Source: WHSW01 sp963846165 (GTDB lineage: Bacteria; Actinomycetota; Thermoleophilia; Solirubrobacterales; 70-9). Taken from it: a stretch of 64,000 bases of DNA. Location of the stretch: assembly GCA_963846165.1 (NCBI GenBank), contig CAWJUU010000009.1, forward strand, positions 372,001 to 436,000. Reading direction: 5' to 3'. Each line of letters begins with the position of its first letter. Position 1 is the stretch's first letter. This document shows positions 34,029 to 42,379 of this stretch, one piece after another. The translations under genes and the position numbers were made by a program. The notes beneath the pieces are model-generated. The model did no database searches. It had not been told where the DNA came from and saw only the letters and a list, made by a program, of their open reading frames with translations.

Positions 34029-35513
34029 ATGGGTTCAGGGCTGTCGCGGCGCGAGCTGCTCCAGCGGGGCGCCGGCGCTGGTGCGGCGCTGCTGCTTGCC
34101 CCCTCCGCTCTCGGCTGCTCTCGCGATGAGGCGGACGACAACCCGCGAATCGTGATCGTCGGCGCCGGGCTCGCCGGGCTCAGCTGCGCCTATCGGCTCC
34201 GGGGGCGCGGTGTCGCCTCGTCGATCTATGAGGCCAACCCGGAGCGGATCGGCGGGCGCTGCTGGACCGCGCACGAGGTCGAGCACGGTCAGACCGCCGA
34301 GCACGGGGGCGAGTTCATCGACTCGCGCCACCGGCGTCTGCGCACGCTGGCGCGTGAGTTCGGGCTAGAGCTCGAGGATCTCTACGCCGTATCCAACCCC
34401 GGGAGGCCCCGCCTATGGCTGAACGGGGCACTGCGCTATCGCTCGCAGATGCGGACCGAGCGCCGGGTCTTCCAGCGCCGGATCGAGCGCGCCGCGAGGC
34501 GGGTGGGCAGCTACGGCTACGCTCACGCCACCGCCGCCGCGCGCGAGTTCGACCGGCTCTCGGTCAAGGACTGGCTCGATCGAAACATCCCCGGCGGCGG
34601 TAGCCAGAGCCTCTGGGGCCAGTACGTGTGGGCCCAGATGGCGAGCGAGTTCGGCCTCGACGCCGATCGGCTCAGCGCGCTCAACCTCTTCTATGAGTAC
34701 GTCGAGAACACACCCGGCGCCGACGAGCGCTACCACGTGCGCGGGGGCAACGACCAGGTGGTGGACGGGCTCGCCGCCGGGCTCCCCGACGGGACGGTCC
34801 ACCTCGACACGCCGCTCGAGGCGCTGTTTCGGCGCGGCGACGGCAGCTACGGGATGCGCTTCGGGGGCGTCGCGAAGGAGGTAACCGCCGACCGGGTCGT
34901 GCTCGCGATCCCGTTCACCACCCTGCGCCGGGTCGACCTCGATCGGGCCGGCCTGAGCACGAAGAGGCGCGCCTGCATCGATGAGCTCGGTATGGGCACC
35001 AACGCGAAGGTGCTGATGCAGTTCGAGCGCCGCCCGCAGGACTACGGGCGGTGGAACGGATACATGTACAGCGACGACCCGTTCCTGCTCACCTGGGAGA
35101 GCACGCTCGGCGAGCCGGGACGGTCGAGCATCCTGACCACCTACTTCGGCGGCCGCTCGGGGGCTGCCGGGCTGGTCGCCTCCGGAGCCCATGCGCCGAC
35201 CGTGGCGCGCGAGGTGAAGCGCAACCTGTCGAGCCTCAACGAGCGCGGCAGGACCGGGCTCGACGGGCTCGCGCGCGGCTTCGCAGGGCGCGCCTGGACC
35301 GATCGCTGGGTCTCCGACCCCTGGGCCCGCGGCTCCTATGCGGCGTTCCTGCCCGGCCAATACACGCGCTACTACGGCTACGTCGGCAAGCCCGAGGGCG
35401 CGATCCACTTCGCCGGCGAGCACACCGCGACCGCCAACCAGGGATACCTGGAGGGCGCGGTCGAGTCCGGCGAGCGGGCCGCCAACGAGATCCTGAGCGC
35501 GATCGGCTCCTAG
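34029..35513 (+). CDS. Tat-exported flavin-dependent amine oxidase family protein
   Basis: A 494-residue FAD enzyme. The N-terminus GLSRRELLQRGAGAGAALLL is a twin-arginine signal, and SALGC looks like a lipobox, so it is probably an exported lipoprotein. The Rossmann motif is IVIVGAGLAGLSCAYRL with the second-strand IYEANPERIGGRCW, which is diagnostic of monoamine oxidases. The C-terminal FAD segment is AIHFAGEHTATANQGYLEGA. The family oxidises amines or amino acids. I chose ATG 34029 over GTG 34008 because it places the Tat motif near the start. Confidence 0.88.
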   Translation: MGSGLSRRELLQRGAGAGAALLLAPSALGCSRDEADDNPRIVIVGAGLAGLSCAYRLRGRGVASSIYEANPERIGGRCWTAHEVEHGQTAEHGGEFIDSRHRRLRTLAREFGLELEDLYAVSNPGRPRLWLNGALRYRSQMRTERRVFQRRIERAARRVGSYGYAHATAAAREFDRLSVKDWLDRNIPGGGSQSLWGQYVWAQMASEFGLDADRLSALNLFYEYVENTPGADERYHVRGGNDQVVDGLAAGLPDGTVHLDTPLEALFRRGDGSYGMRFGGVAKEVTADRVVLAIPFTTLRRVDLDRAGLSTKRRACIDELGMGTNAKVLMQFERRPQDYGRWNGYMYSDDPFLLTWESTLGEPGRSSILTTYFGGRSGAAGLVASGAHAPTVAREVKRNLSSLNERGRTGLDGLARGFAGRAWTDRWVSDPWARGSYAAFLPGQYTRYYGYVGKPEGAIHFAGEHTATANQGYLEGAVESGERAANEILSAIGS

Positions 35514-35534
35514 CCCCTCCCCTCCGCCGGCGAG

Positions 35535-35572
35535 CGTCCCGCGTTCCCAGCTCTGGCAGGCACTCCGGGACG
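35535..35572. terminator. Hairpin between convergent oxidase and deacetylase genes
   Basis: CGTCCCG (35535-35541) and CGGGACG (35566-35572) pair over a 24-base loop in the 74-bp gap between two convergent stop codons. It is a plausible bidirectional terminator, but the loop is long and there is no T run. Confidence 0.35.
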
Positions 35573-35587
35573 TTCGGTGTCGTGTCC

Positions 35588-36679
35588 TTAGCCCGTCCGG
35601 CTGTGGGCGCGCGCCGCGCGTTCAACCGCGACGCGCTCGAACTCGCGCACGCCCCTCGGCACGTCTAGCTCGAGCGGGTCCTCGTCGAACGCGGGCTCAG
35701 CCCCGCAGAGCACCTCGACGATCGCGAGGTTGCAGAACGGCAGGTGCTCGAGGCTGTAGCCGCCCTCGAGCGCGACCACGAGGCGGCCACCGCATGCCCG
35801 CATCGCGAAGTCCATCGCGCGCACGGTGAGCGCGCGAAAGCCCTCGGTAGTAACGCTCATCCGCCCCAGGGGGTCGGAAGCCGCTGGGTCCTGGCCGGCG
35901 GAGACCAAGAGCAGGTCGGGCTCGAACGCCGCCAGGGCCGGCTCGACCGCCCGGTCCCATGCAGCCAGATAGCCCTCGTCGCCGGTCCCGGCGGGAAGCG
36001 GCACGTTGACGGTGGCGCCCTCCCCCGCACCCGAGCCCGTCTGCTCGAGAGCTCCGTAGCCGATCGGATAGAGGTCGTCCTGGTGCAGCGAGACGAACTG
36101 CACCGAGGGATCCTCGTAGAAGACGTCCTGGGTCCCGTTGCCGTGGTGGACGTCCCAGTCGAGGATCGAGACCCGATCGATCCCGTCGCCGCGCTGGGCG
36201 TGGCGCGCCGCGATCGCGACGTTGTTGAACAGGCAGAAGCCCATCGCGGTGTCGGCATTCGAGTGATGTCCGGGCGGGCGCACGAGCGCAAAGCCGTTCT
36301 CGGCGTCGCCGTCGAGCACGGCGTCGACGACCGCGAGCACGCCGCCCGGAGCGAGCAACACCGCCTCCTCGCTTTCGGGCCCGACGCGCGCCTCGGGCCC
36401 GACCCATGCGTACTCATGCCGCGCACACGCCGCCGCGATCGCCTCGATCAGCTCGGGTGTATGGACGAGCTCGAGCTCTTCGCGCGTCGCCGCCCGCGGC
36501 TCGAGGCGCCGCAGCGAGGCGGCAACGCCCGCCCGCTCGAGCACCGTGTCGGTTCGCGAGACGCGCTCAGCCCGCTCGACGTGCGGCACCTCGAGCCACC
36601 CCGCCACCCGCTCGTTGAGGATCATCGAGCCGTTGTCGTGCGCGAGACAGCGCTCGTCGTACAGGTACGCAGTAGCCAT
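35588..36679 (-). CDS. Histone deacetylase / AcuC-family deacetylase
   Basis: A 363-residue zinc deacetylase of the arginase/HDAC fold. The catalytic pair is in RPPGHHSNADTAMGFCLFNN, the zinc ligands in ILDWDVHHGNGTQDVFY, and the remaining Asp in VSAGQDPAASDPLGRM. The final Gly-rich loop is ALEGGYSLEHL. Bacterial members deacetylate acetylpolyamines, small metabolites or acetyl-CoA synthetase (AcuC). Which applies here is not visible. It begins 39 bp before the tRNA-Met gene and is divergent from it, marking the last core gene before the island stack. Confidence 0.9.
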   Translation of the reverse strand: MATAYLYDERCLAHDNGSMILNERVAGWLEVPHVERAERVSRTDTVLERAGVAASLRRLEPRAATREELELVHTPELIEAIAAACARHEYAWVGPEARVGPESEEAVLLAPGGVLAVVDAVLDGDAENGFALVRPPGHHSNADTAMGFCLFNNVAIAARHAQRGDGIDRVSILDWDVHHGNGTQDVFYEDPSVQFVSLHQDDLYPIGYGALEQTGSGAGEGATVNVPLPAGTGDEGYLAAWDRAVEPALAAFEPDLLLVSAGQDPAASDPLGRMSVTTEGFRALTVRAMDFAMRACGGRLVVALEGGYSLEHLPFCNLAIVEVLCGAEPAFDEDPLELDVPRGVREFERVAVERAARAHSRTG

Positions 36680-36718
36680 GAAACCGATCCTCCCACCGCC
36701 GCTACGATTTCGTCCCCT

Positions 36719-36792
36719 GCCGGAGTAGCTCAGCTGGTTAGAGCAGCGGAATCATAATCCGAAGGCCGTGGGTTCGAGTCCCTCCTCCGGCA
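36719..36792 (+). tRNA. tRNA-Met (CAT), integration target with an exchanged 3' half
   Basis: The acceptor GCCGGAG/CTCCGGC pairs perfectly, the D arm is GCTC/GAGC, the anticodon loop is ATCATAA (CAT), the T loop is TTCGAGT, and no CCA is encoded. G1-C72 is paired, so it is not an initiator. Elongator Met or Ile2 (lysidine) are the options. Two stem positions are mispaired: 27-43 G.A in the anticodon stem and 50-64 T.T in the T stem. Both would pair if the 3' half were that of the copies at 53,940 and 60,498, which suggests the present 3' half came in with the element next to it. Confidence 0.88.
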
Positions 36793-36794
36793 TC
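36751..36794 (+). repeat. attL: 44-bp direct repeat inside tRNA-Met
   Basis: From ATCATAATCCG in the anticodon loop to GGCATC just past the discriminator, 44 bases are identical to 46,933-46,976. The first 11 bases are shared by all intact copies and are the likely crossover core, the usual target of tyrosine integrases. The 3' part (GAAGGCCGTGGG) differs from the copies further on. Confidence 0.9.
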
Positions 36795-36796
36795 CT

Positions 36797-36821
36797 GAAA
36801 CCCCTGCAAAGCGGGGGTTTC
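36797..36821 (+). terminator. Terminator of the tRNA-Met gene
   Basis: GAAACCCC (36797-36804) pairs with GGGGTTTC (36814-36821) over a short loop, starting five bases after the tRNA end. The hairpin lies inside the 3' end of the integrase reading frame, so its sequence came in with the element. Confidence 0.7.
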
Positions 36822-38030
36822 TTCGTCGCCACTCTCCCCCTCGAAACCGTCGCGTGCACCCGGCGCGCACCCAGATGCACCCTGAGTTCGGTCTTCGAGC
36901 AGCCTCGAAAGCCGGTCCGCGGCGTCGTGCTGGGGCACGTGATGGATGTAGATCATCGTCGTCTGGATGTCGGCGTGGCCCATGAACGCCTTTACGTCGG
37001 TGAGCGGGAATGCCTGCACCGCGATCGAGCCGAATGTGTGGCGAAGATCGTGGAAACGGATATGCGGCAGGCCAGCGCGTTCGACCGCTTGGTAGAAGCG
37101 CCGGCGAAGGGCTGAGTCCTCGATGTGGTCGCCGATGTCATTGACGAAGATCCGATCGTTGTCGTCCGTCCAACGTTCGCGCCTGCTGAGCTGGTCGAGT
37201 GCTCGTGCTGCCTGGTCGACGAGCGGCACGGAACGGACCTTGCCCGACTTCGTCGGTCCATCAGCGTCGACCGTGTAGGAGCGGCGGACGAAGACCACGC
37301 GCCGGGTCCAGTCGATGTCACCCCACCGCAGGCCGCGCAGCTCGCCAAGCCGGAGGCCTGTGAACGCCGCGACGGTGAAGATCACGGCGTCCTGCGGCGT
37401 CACCGCGTTTGCGGTCAGGAGCTCGACATCGCGCGGCTCGAGCGCCGCGAAGTCGCCCGAGCGGCGCTGCGGCTGACGCTCGGCGCGAGCGACCGGGTTG
37501 ACCGGCAAGTCCTAAACGCGCTGCGCACGCTTGAAGATCGTGTGGAGCTGCTGCAGCCGCTTGTTGATCGTCCGCGGGCTCAACCGATCCTCGGCGACCA
37601 TTTGCTCGCGGAACGCCTCGATCTCGGCCGTAGTGATCTCAGACAGCGCTGTGTCCTCGCCGAACGCCGGGATCAGCCGCCTCTCCATCTCGCGCCGATA
37701 GTCGCGGATCGTCGACGGCCTCCGCTTGCGATCGAACTCGACGTAGCGCATCCACTCGCGACAGGCCTGGCCGAAAGTGACGTCGCCGCCTGGCTGCGGC
37801 TCGACCGCCACGTCTGGGTCTCGGCCGGCAAGGATCTCGGCGAGCCGGAGCTCCGCCTGCGAGCGCGTGAGGTGTCCCGCGGGCGGGCGGCTCCGCTTCT
37901 GCCAGGCGGGCCCGAGACGCCGCTGAAGGCGCTTCCCGTCAGCGGCGCGTATCGACGCGTAAAAGACGGGGCCGGCGGCGCGCTCGATCACGCGCACAAA
38001 GCCTGTCGGTCCCGGCGCCTTGCTCATCGC

Positions 38031-38267
38031 CTACGACCCGGTGGGTACGGACGGGACTCGTCCAGCCTCCCGGCGAGCCCGCTCGGCATCGTCGGGCGAC
38101 CACTTCTGCCGATCGATCCACAGCTCGACATCGCCCTCATCGAAGCGACGGTAGCGCCCGCAGCGCACGGAAGGCAAATCACCCTCGCGCGCCGCCCGAT
38201 AGACCCAGGACCGCGGCACCCCGAGCCGCCCGGCGACCTCAGACGCCGTCATCAAGCGATTGGTCAT
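38031..38267 (-). CDS. Excisionase-like helix-turn-helix protein
   Basis: A 78-residue AlpA/Xis-type winged-helix protein: MTNRLMTASEVAGRLGVPRS, WVYRAAREGDLPSVRCGRYR and RFDEGDVELWID. This is the standard pattern of the small DNA-binding protein encoded directly before actinobacterial integrases. It ends 3 bases before the integrase start and is surely co-transcribed. It probably directs excision or acts as a regulator of int. Confidence 0.85.
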   Translation of the reverse strand: MTNRLMTASEVAGRLGVPRSWVYRAAREGDLPSVRCGRYRRFDEGDVELWIDRQKWSPDDAERARREAGRVPSVPTGS

Positions 38268-38858
38268 GTCTCCTCACTTTCGTCGCGTTTCGCTCCCTAC
38301 TCATAGGTCGCGCGAGACGCCCCAGAGTCCAAAAAAAACGAATCGCGATCGAGCACGACGTACTCCGAAATCTCGCCACGCACCGCCTCTGCGACCCCGC
38401 CGGCCCGCCTGAAGCCCCGCTCCCCCACGCACTACCTAACCCCTCCCCCGCCATCTCCGCCCCCCAGAGCCCCGAAATCGCCCCTTCGCAGCCCCCCAGA
38501 ACTCTCCCTGGCCCCCATCAGTCTGCCTCCTTCCAACCCTCCACCCGACCGTCTCCCAACCGCTCCCCTTCCCCGCCGCCGCCGACCACCACCATCGAAC
38601 ATCAATGTGAGAGGGGGGTGGTCGGCGGCGGCGAGGGCGTTAACCGCCAGCACTCAAACCGATTGAGCGCGGACAGTCCGTTCGCAACTTCGTCCATACC
38701 TGCGTCCGTGCAGCGCTTTCGGTCCTCGCGCGAAGGAGGAGCGGCTCGGCGGAGCCGCACGGGCGCTCCTCGTTGTCCGAAGCGCACATCTCTGGCCGGA
38801 CATTGTCCGCTCATCAGGGCTTCGGCTCGACCCCGCTGTCGTCGTCGCCCTCGCTGAG
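38268..38858. other. 590-bp gap without a recognisable gene
   Basis: The part next to the excisionase start probably holds its promoter and includes an A run at about 38,332-38,339, rare in this genome. From about 38,430 to 38,590 the plus strand is a pyrimidine-rich, C-dominated tract. Open frames across it are low-complexity and match nothing I know. Confidence 0.5.
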
Positions 38859-39374
38859 TTAGACCGCGGTCTCGCGGTGTGGCAGCTTCCAGCCTGGTCG
38901 CGGGTAGTGGCACGTGTAGCCGTTGGGGTAGTGCTGGAGGTAGTCCTGGTGCTCGGCCTCGGCCTCCCAGAACGGGCCGGCTTCGCTGATCTCGGTCACG
39001 ACCTTGCCGGGCCACAGGCCTGAGGCGTCGACGTCGGCGATCGTGTCCTCGGCGACCTCGCGCTGCTCGTCGCTCGTATAGAAGATCTCGGAGCGGTAGG
39101 CAGAGCCGATGTCGTTGCCCTGCCGGTCCTTGGTCGTCGGGTCATGGATCTGGAAGAGGAACTCGAGGATGTCTCGGTAGGAGATGCGCTCCGGGTCGAA
39201 GACGATCTCGACCGCCTCGGCGTGACCCGGATGGTTCGCGTAGGTCGGGTTGTCGTTCTCCCCGCCGGTGTATCCGACCCGGGTGGAGATCACTCCGTCG
39301 CGCTGGCGCAGCAAGTCCTGGACGCCCCAGAAGCAGCCTCCTGCGAGGATCGCGGTCTCGGTGTTGTCGCTCAT
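38859..39374 (-). CDS. msrA: Peptide methionine-(S)-sulfoxide reductase MsrA
   Basis: A 171-residue MsrA. The active-site motif is ILAGGCFWGVQDLLRQRDGV with the catalytic Cys of GCFW. Also present are VGYTGGENDNPTYANHPGHA and EAVEIVFDPERISYRDILEF. Resolving cysteines near the C-terminus are few (only NGYTCHYP is seen). It repairs oxidised methionine with thioredoxin as electron donor. It is the first cargo gene of island module 1. Confidence 0.95.
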   Translation of the reverse strand: MSDNTETAILAGGCFWGVQDLLRQRDGVISTRVGYTGGENDNPTYANHPGHAEAVEIVFDPERISYRDILEFLFQIHDPTTKDRQGNDIGSAYRSEIFYTSDEQREVAEDTIADVDASGLWPGKVVTEISEAGPFWEAEAEHQDYLQHYPNGYTCHYPRPGWKLPHRETAV

Positions 39375-39423
39375 CAGATGGTCCTCTCTTGCCGAAGACT
39401 AGTCTCGGAAGGCTCGTAGGCAC

Positions 39424-40080
39424 CTACGGCGCCGGACCATCCTCGCGGGCGATCTCCGCGCGGGACCGCGCGTCGTCTGCTTCGATCGAGCGCGCCTCGG
39501 CCAGCACCTGTTCCAGTTCCCCCGGCGGGATCATGACCGCGCCCGAGGAGTCGGCGAACACGTGCTGGCCGGGGATCACGCCGACGCCACTCAGGACCAC
39601 GGGTACGTTGGCCTGAAACGGCGTTATCTCGCCTCCACCCCATCGAGTCGCCTCGCCGGCGCAGTAGGCGGCGAAGTCATACCCCGCCAGTTCGTCGAAG
39701 TCCCGCAGGCGCCCGTCGGTGATGACTCCTGCCAGGCCGTGGGGCTGAAGGCGCGAGAGCTTGGTTCCACCGCCCATCGAGACATCGGTGTAACCGTTGG
39801 AGGCGAGTACCAGCACCTTGCCCTCCGGGTCGTCGCCAACCGCTTCGTAGAAGAGGTTGCCGAGGTTGTAGCGCTCGGGATCGAGCGCAGCCGAGCAGCT
39901 CGGAAAGTAAGAGATGGTCACCGCGGGGCCGAACAGGACCCGCCCGGGCGTCGGCGTGACGAGATCGAGGATGTCGCAACGGTGGCGATGCAGCCGCCCC
40001 ATCGCGTCGACGAGGTCCGCGCACTTGAGGCCGTGTACGGGCGACGCTTGGTTCGGTCGCCACGTCACGCCACTCGTCAT
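39424..40080 (-). CDS. RraA-like / 4-hydroxy-4-methyl-2-oxoglutarate aldolase family protein
   Basis: A 218-residue RraA-fold protein. ADLVDAMGRLHRHRCDILDL, LFGPAVTISYFPS and GLAGVITDGRLRDFDELAGY fit the family. The last block holds the Arg-Asp pair needed for aldolase activity, so an HMG/CHA-type aldolase is likelier than an RNase E inhibitor. FADSSGAVMIPPGELEQVL is the usual closing motif. It overlaps the BI-1 gene by 4 bases. Confidence 0.82.
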   Translation of the reverse strand: MTSGVTWRPNQASPVHGLKCADLVDAMGRLHRHRCDILDLVTPTPGRVLFGPAVTISYFPSCSAALDPERYNLGNLFYEAVGDDPEGKVLVLASNGYTDVSMGGGTKLSRLQPHGLAGVITDGRLRDFDELAGYDFAAYCAGEATRWGGGEITPFQANVPVVLSGVGVIPGQHVFADSSGAVMIPPGELEQVLAEARSIEADDARSRAEIAREDGPAP

Positions 40081-40744
40081 TCAGACCCGCCGAACAGATT
40101 CAGGAAGAACAGGAAGATGTTGAAGATGTCGAGGAAGATGCTTGCGGCGATCAGAGGGGCGCTGTCGGAGCCTGCGCGGCGCAGCTGGTTGAAGTCGTAG
40201 ATCGTCCACGCGCCGAAGATCCCGAGTCCCGCGACGGCCCAGATGATGTTGCCGTTGGGGATCGAGACGAAGATCGCGACGATCCCGAACACGATCAGGG
40301 CGAGCGTGGCCCAGAACAACGTGCGAGCCCACGAGAGAGGTCTCTGCGCGTGGCGTACCCGTAGGCACCCAGCGCAGCGACGAAGGCCGCCGTGGCTCCG
40401 GCCGCCTGCCACAGAGCGGACGGGTTCGCATTGGCGTAGTCCGCGACCACCGGAGCCACGGCGAGACCGAGCAGGAGACCCATACCGAATAGCAGCCCGA
40501 TCGCGAGCTGCTCGCGGCCCCGCGACGCCGCGACGTTGAGGCCGATGATGCACGCGACCGCGGGGATGAACAGCAACAGCCCGGTCACGCCGCTGAGATC
40601 CCGCCCGAGGTAGGCGCCGAGCGCCGCGAATCCGACCGTGACCGCGACGAAGCCCATGACTGGACCGAGGAGCTCCCGGGCGCGGTCGCGCGCGATCGCC
40701 TCACCGCCGACCGTTGGGTCGTACGTTGACTCGATCGTGCTCAT
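40077..40744 (-). CDS. Bax inhibitor-1/YccA family membrane protein, one frameshift
   Basis: About 222 residues when joined. MSTIESTYDPTVGGEAIARD leads to six or seven membrane segments (PVMGFVAVTVGFAALGAYLG, GLLLFIPAVACIIGLNVAAS). After YGYATRRDLS near 40,340 the frame shifts to SWARTLFWATLALIVFGIVA, then IWAVAGLGIFGAWTIYDFNQ with the conserved Asp and SIFLDIFNIFLFFLNLFGG. The join restores the family consensus exactly. BI-1 proteins are pH-sensitive calcium leak channels. Confidence 0.85.
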
Positions 40745-40745
40745 C

Positions 40746-40915
40746 TCACCACCCCCACCAAGGGAACGGGAAGAAGATCACGACAATCACGATCAACCAG
40801 CCCACCGCCATCCACAGGGTGGAGCTGAATCCCATGAGGTCGGTGCGCCGGCGAGGTTCCGGCCGGAGGTGGTACCAGCGCCGTCCTGGCGCGGTTTCGG
40901 GGGCGTGTCGGACAT
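40746..40915 (-). CDS. Small single-pass membrane protein, probable frameshift
   Basis: The C-terminal part DLMGFSSTLWMAVGWLIVIV then VIFFPFPWWGW is a convincing one-segment membrane peptide ending in an aromatic tail. A well-placed AGGAG and ATG at 40915 start MSDTPPKPRQDGAG in another frame, so one base is probably missing between. If not, translation may start at the inner ATG (MGFSST). It stops 1 base before the BI-1 start and is in the same operon. Confidence 0.5.
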
Positions 40916-41017
40916 CAGTTCTCCTTTTCAACGAGTCGTTTGGACCAAGGCTGCTCAGACCGGCCCAGACCGCAGCTCCTTAGGGTCCAGGCGGCGGTAG
41001 GTGTTGACAAGGAACGT

Positions 41018-41721
41018 TCATGGCTCCCTCACCATCGAGGGACGAGCTCTCGGCCGCACTTCCGCGATGAGGATTCCCACGACGAAGACGAGAACGAGAA
41101 GCTGATACACGACGCTGGACAGCTCGTAAAACTCGGTCTCAGAGCCCCTGTAGGCGACGTCGATTCCGATCGCCAAGGAGAGCAAACCCGCCGCCACGGC
41201 CACCGACCCGATCCAGGCGCCGAATCGGCGGCTGACCGCTACGACGACGCCCAGCAGGACCAGGGTCAGGCCGTACACAGCGTAGAAGACGCTCTGCACC
41301 CCCCAACCCGTCCACAGCACCGTTTCCGCGTTGCCAAAGCGAGTCGCCTCGCCGGCGGGCGCTGCGTCGACCCAGGCGTCGACCGCCTGCTTGAGTGCGA
41401 CTCCGTCCACGGCCTGCACAAGGGCCCCGGTAGCCGCGGTCGCCACAGCTCCCGCACCAGCGAGTGCAGCCAGGTGAGGAGCCTCTGGCGCAGCGCGCGG
41501 GCCAGCACGAACAATCCGGCGAGGCCGAGAAGGATGCCCGCGAACTGCACGAGATGGCCAGCGACCCATATTCCGCTGTCGGCGTAGCGAGTGAAGATCG
41601 CCTCATGGTCGGCCCCCTCCTTCGATGGGAGGAGCGTCCAAGTCGCTACCGCGTTCAATACCGCTCCCGCGACCATGAGTGCAGCGCTGAGGGCGAACTC
41701 TCGTGTGAACCCTGAGGTCAT
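41018..41721 (-). CDS. DUF4386-like integral membrane protein, one frameshift
   Basis: About 234 residues when joined. MTSGFTREFALSAALMVAGA and GHLVQFAGILLGLAGLFVLA are in the first frame. Near 41,450 it moves to AGAVATAATGALVQAVDGVA, ETVLWTGWGVQSVFYAVYGL and GSVAVAAGLLSLAIGIDVAY. Five or six membrane helices with that spacing are found in DUF4386 proteins, whose function is unknown. It overlaps the ExoD gene by 4 bases. Confidence 0.65.
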
Positions 41722-42308
41722 AGGAGCGACCCCAACCCCTCTAGGGCAGCCCAGCCGACCACGATCTCGAGCACGACGCCCGCGAGGAGGACCACAGTCC
41801 CGGCGACAGCGACGGCGAAGTCCTCGAGCAGCACCGCGAGCGAAATGAGCACCACTCCAAGTGCGGGCAGGGTGTCAAGGCCCGTGAACGGCACCGCCAG
41901 GAAGGCACCGAGCGAGCCTGCGATGACCAGCGCTCCGAAGACGATGTTGCTTATCCGATGGTCGAAGGCCATTCTCAGACGCGGTCGCGAGACTCGCTCC
42001 AGTCGCCGCACAATGTTCATCAGCCCCGTGAGAAGTCGTGCTTGCTTGTCGCCCCCCAGGTCCAGTGCCTCCCAGCGCCGCGGCAGCCAGACGCAATCGC
42101 GGTTCGCGATCAGCTGGAGCGCCAGCACAATCGCGATCACCTCGAGGACCTGTGTGACGCCACCGGTGGGCAAGGGAAGAGCCGAAGGCCCCAGGAGGAA
42201 GAGGAACAGGATCGCGAAGCTTCGCTCCTCGAACAGGTCGATGAGACCTCCGAGCGTCTTGTCGCCATCGCCTCGCAGCCAGCCCTCGAGCTCGTCGCTG
42301 AGCCTCAT
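41718..42308 (-). CDS. ExoD-family membrane protein
   Basis: A 196-residue protein from ATG 42308 (MRLSDELEGWLRGDGDKTLG). The motif LGGLIDLFEERSFAILFLFL then GPSALPLPTGGVTQVLEVIA is the ExoD signature. FDHRISNIVFGALVIAGSLG and two more helices follow. ExoD was linked to exopolysaccharide production in rhizobia, but its biochemical role is not known. An upstream ATG at 42383 would add 25 residues with no conservation. Confidence 0.85.
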   Translation of the reverse strand: MRLSDELEGWLRGDGDKTLGGLIDLFEERSFAILFLFLLGPSALPLPTGGVTQVLEVIAIVLALQLIANRDCVWLPRRWEALDLGGDKQARLLTGLMNIVRRLERVSRPRLRMAFDHRISNIVFGALVIAGSLGAFLAVPFTGLDTLPALGVVLISLAVLLEDFAVAVAGTVVLLAGVVLEIVVGWAALEGLGSLL

Positions 42309-42379
42309 CGCGCCTGTTGTACCGCTCTTCGCGCTGAGCGAGCCGGTCCAGGCTGCTTGGCTCGTCCGGGCCATCCGGC

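Larger units (their letters stand above)
36738..38027 (-). pseudogene. int: Tyrosine recombinase (integrase) with an internal amber codon
   Basis: A 429-codon phage-type integrase reading toward the tRNA and ending inside it. Residues 1-171 hold the arm/core-binding part (TRSQAELRLAEILAGRDPDV, TIRDYRREMERRLIPAFGED). The catalytic domain has Arg in TGLRLGELRGLRW, Lys in TKSGKVRSVPL, HDLRH, GHADIQ and Tyr in TTMIYIH, so all catalytic residues are present. An in-frame TAG at 37514-37512 (GTT TAG GAC) separates the two halves without a frame change. Re-initiation at TTG 37508 could make a separate catalytic fragment. Whether the stop is real or a base error cannot be told here. Confidence 0.85.

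Noticed and set aside
38430..38600. Coding frames in the pyrimidine-rich tract
   Set aside because: Products are Gly/Arg low-complexity in all frames and have no start site support.
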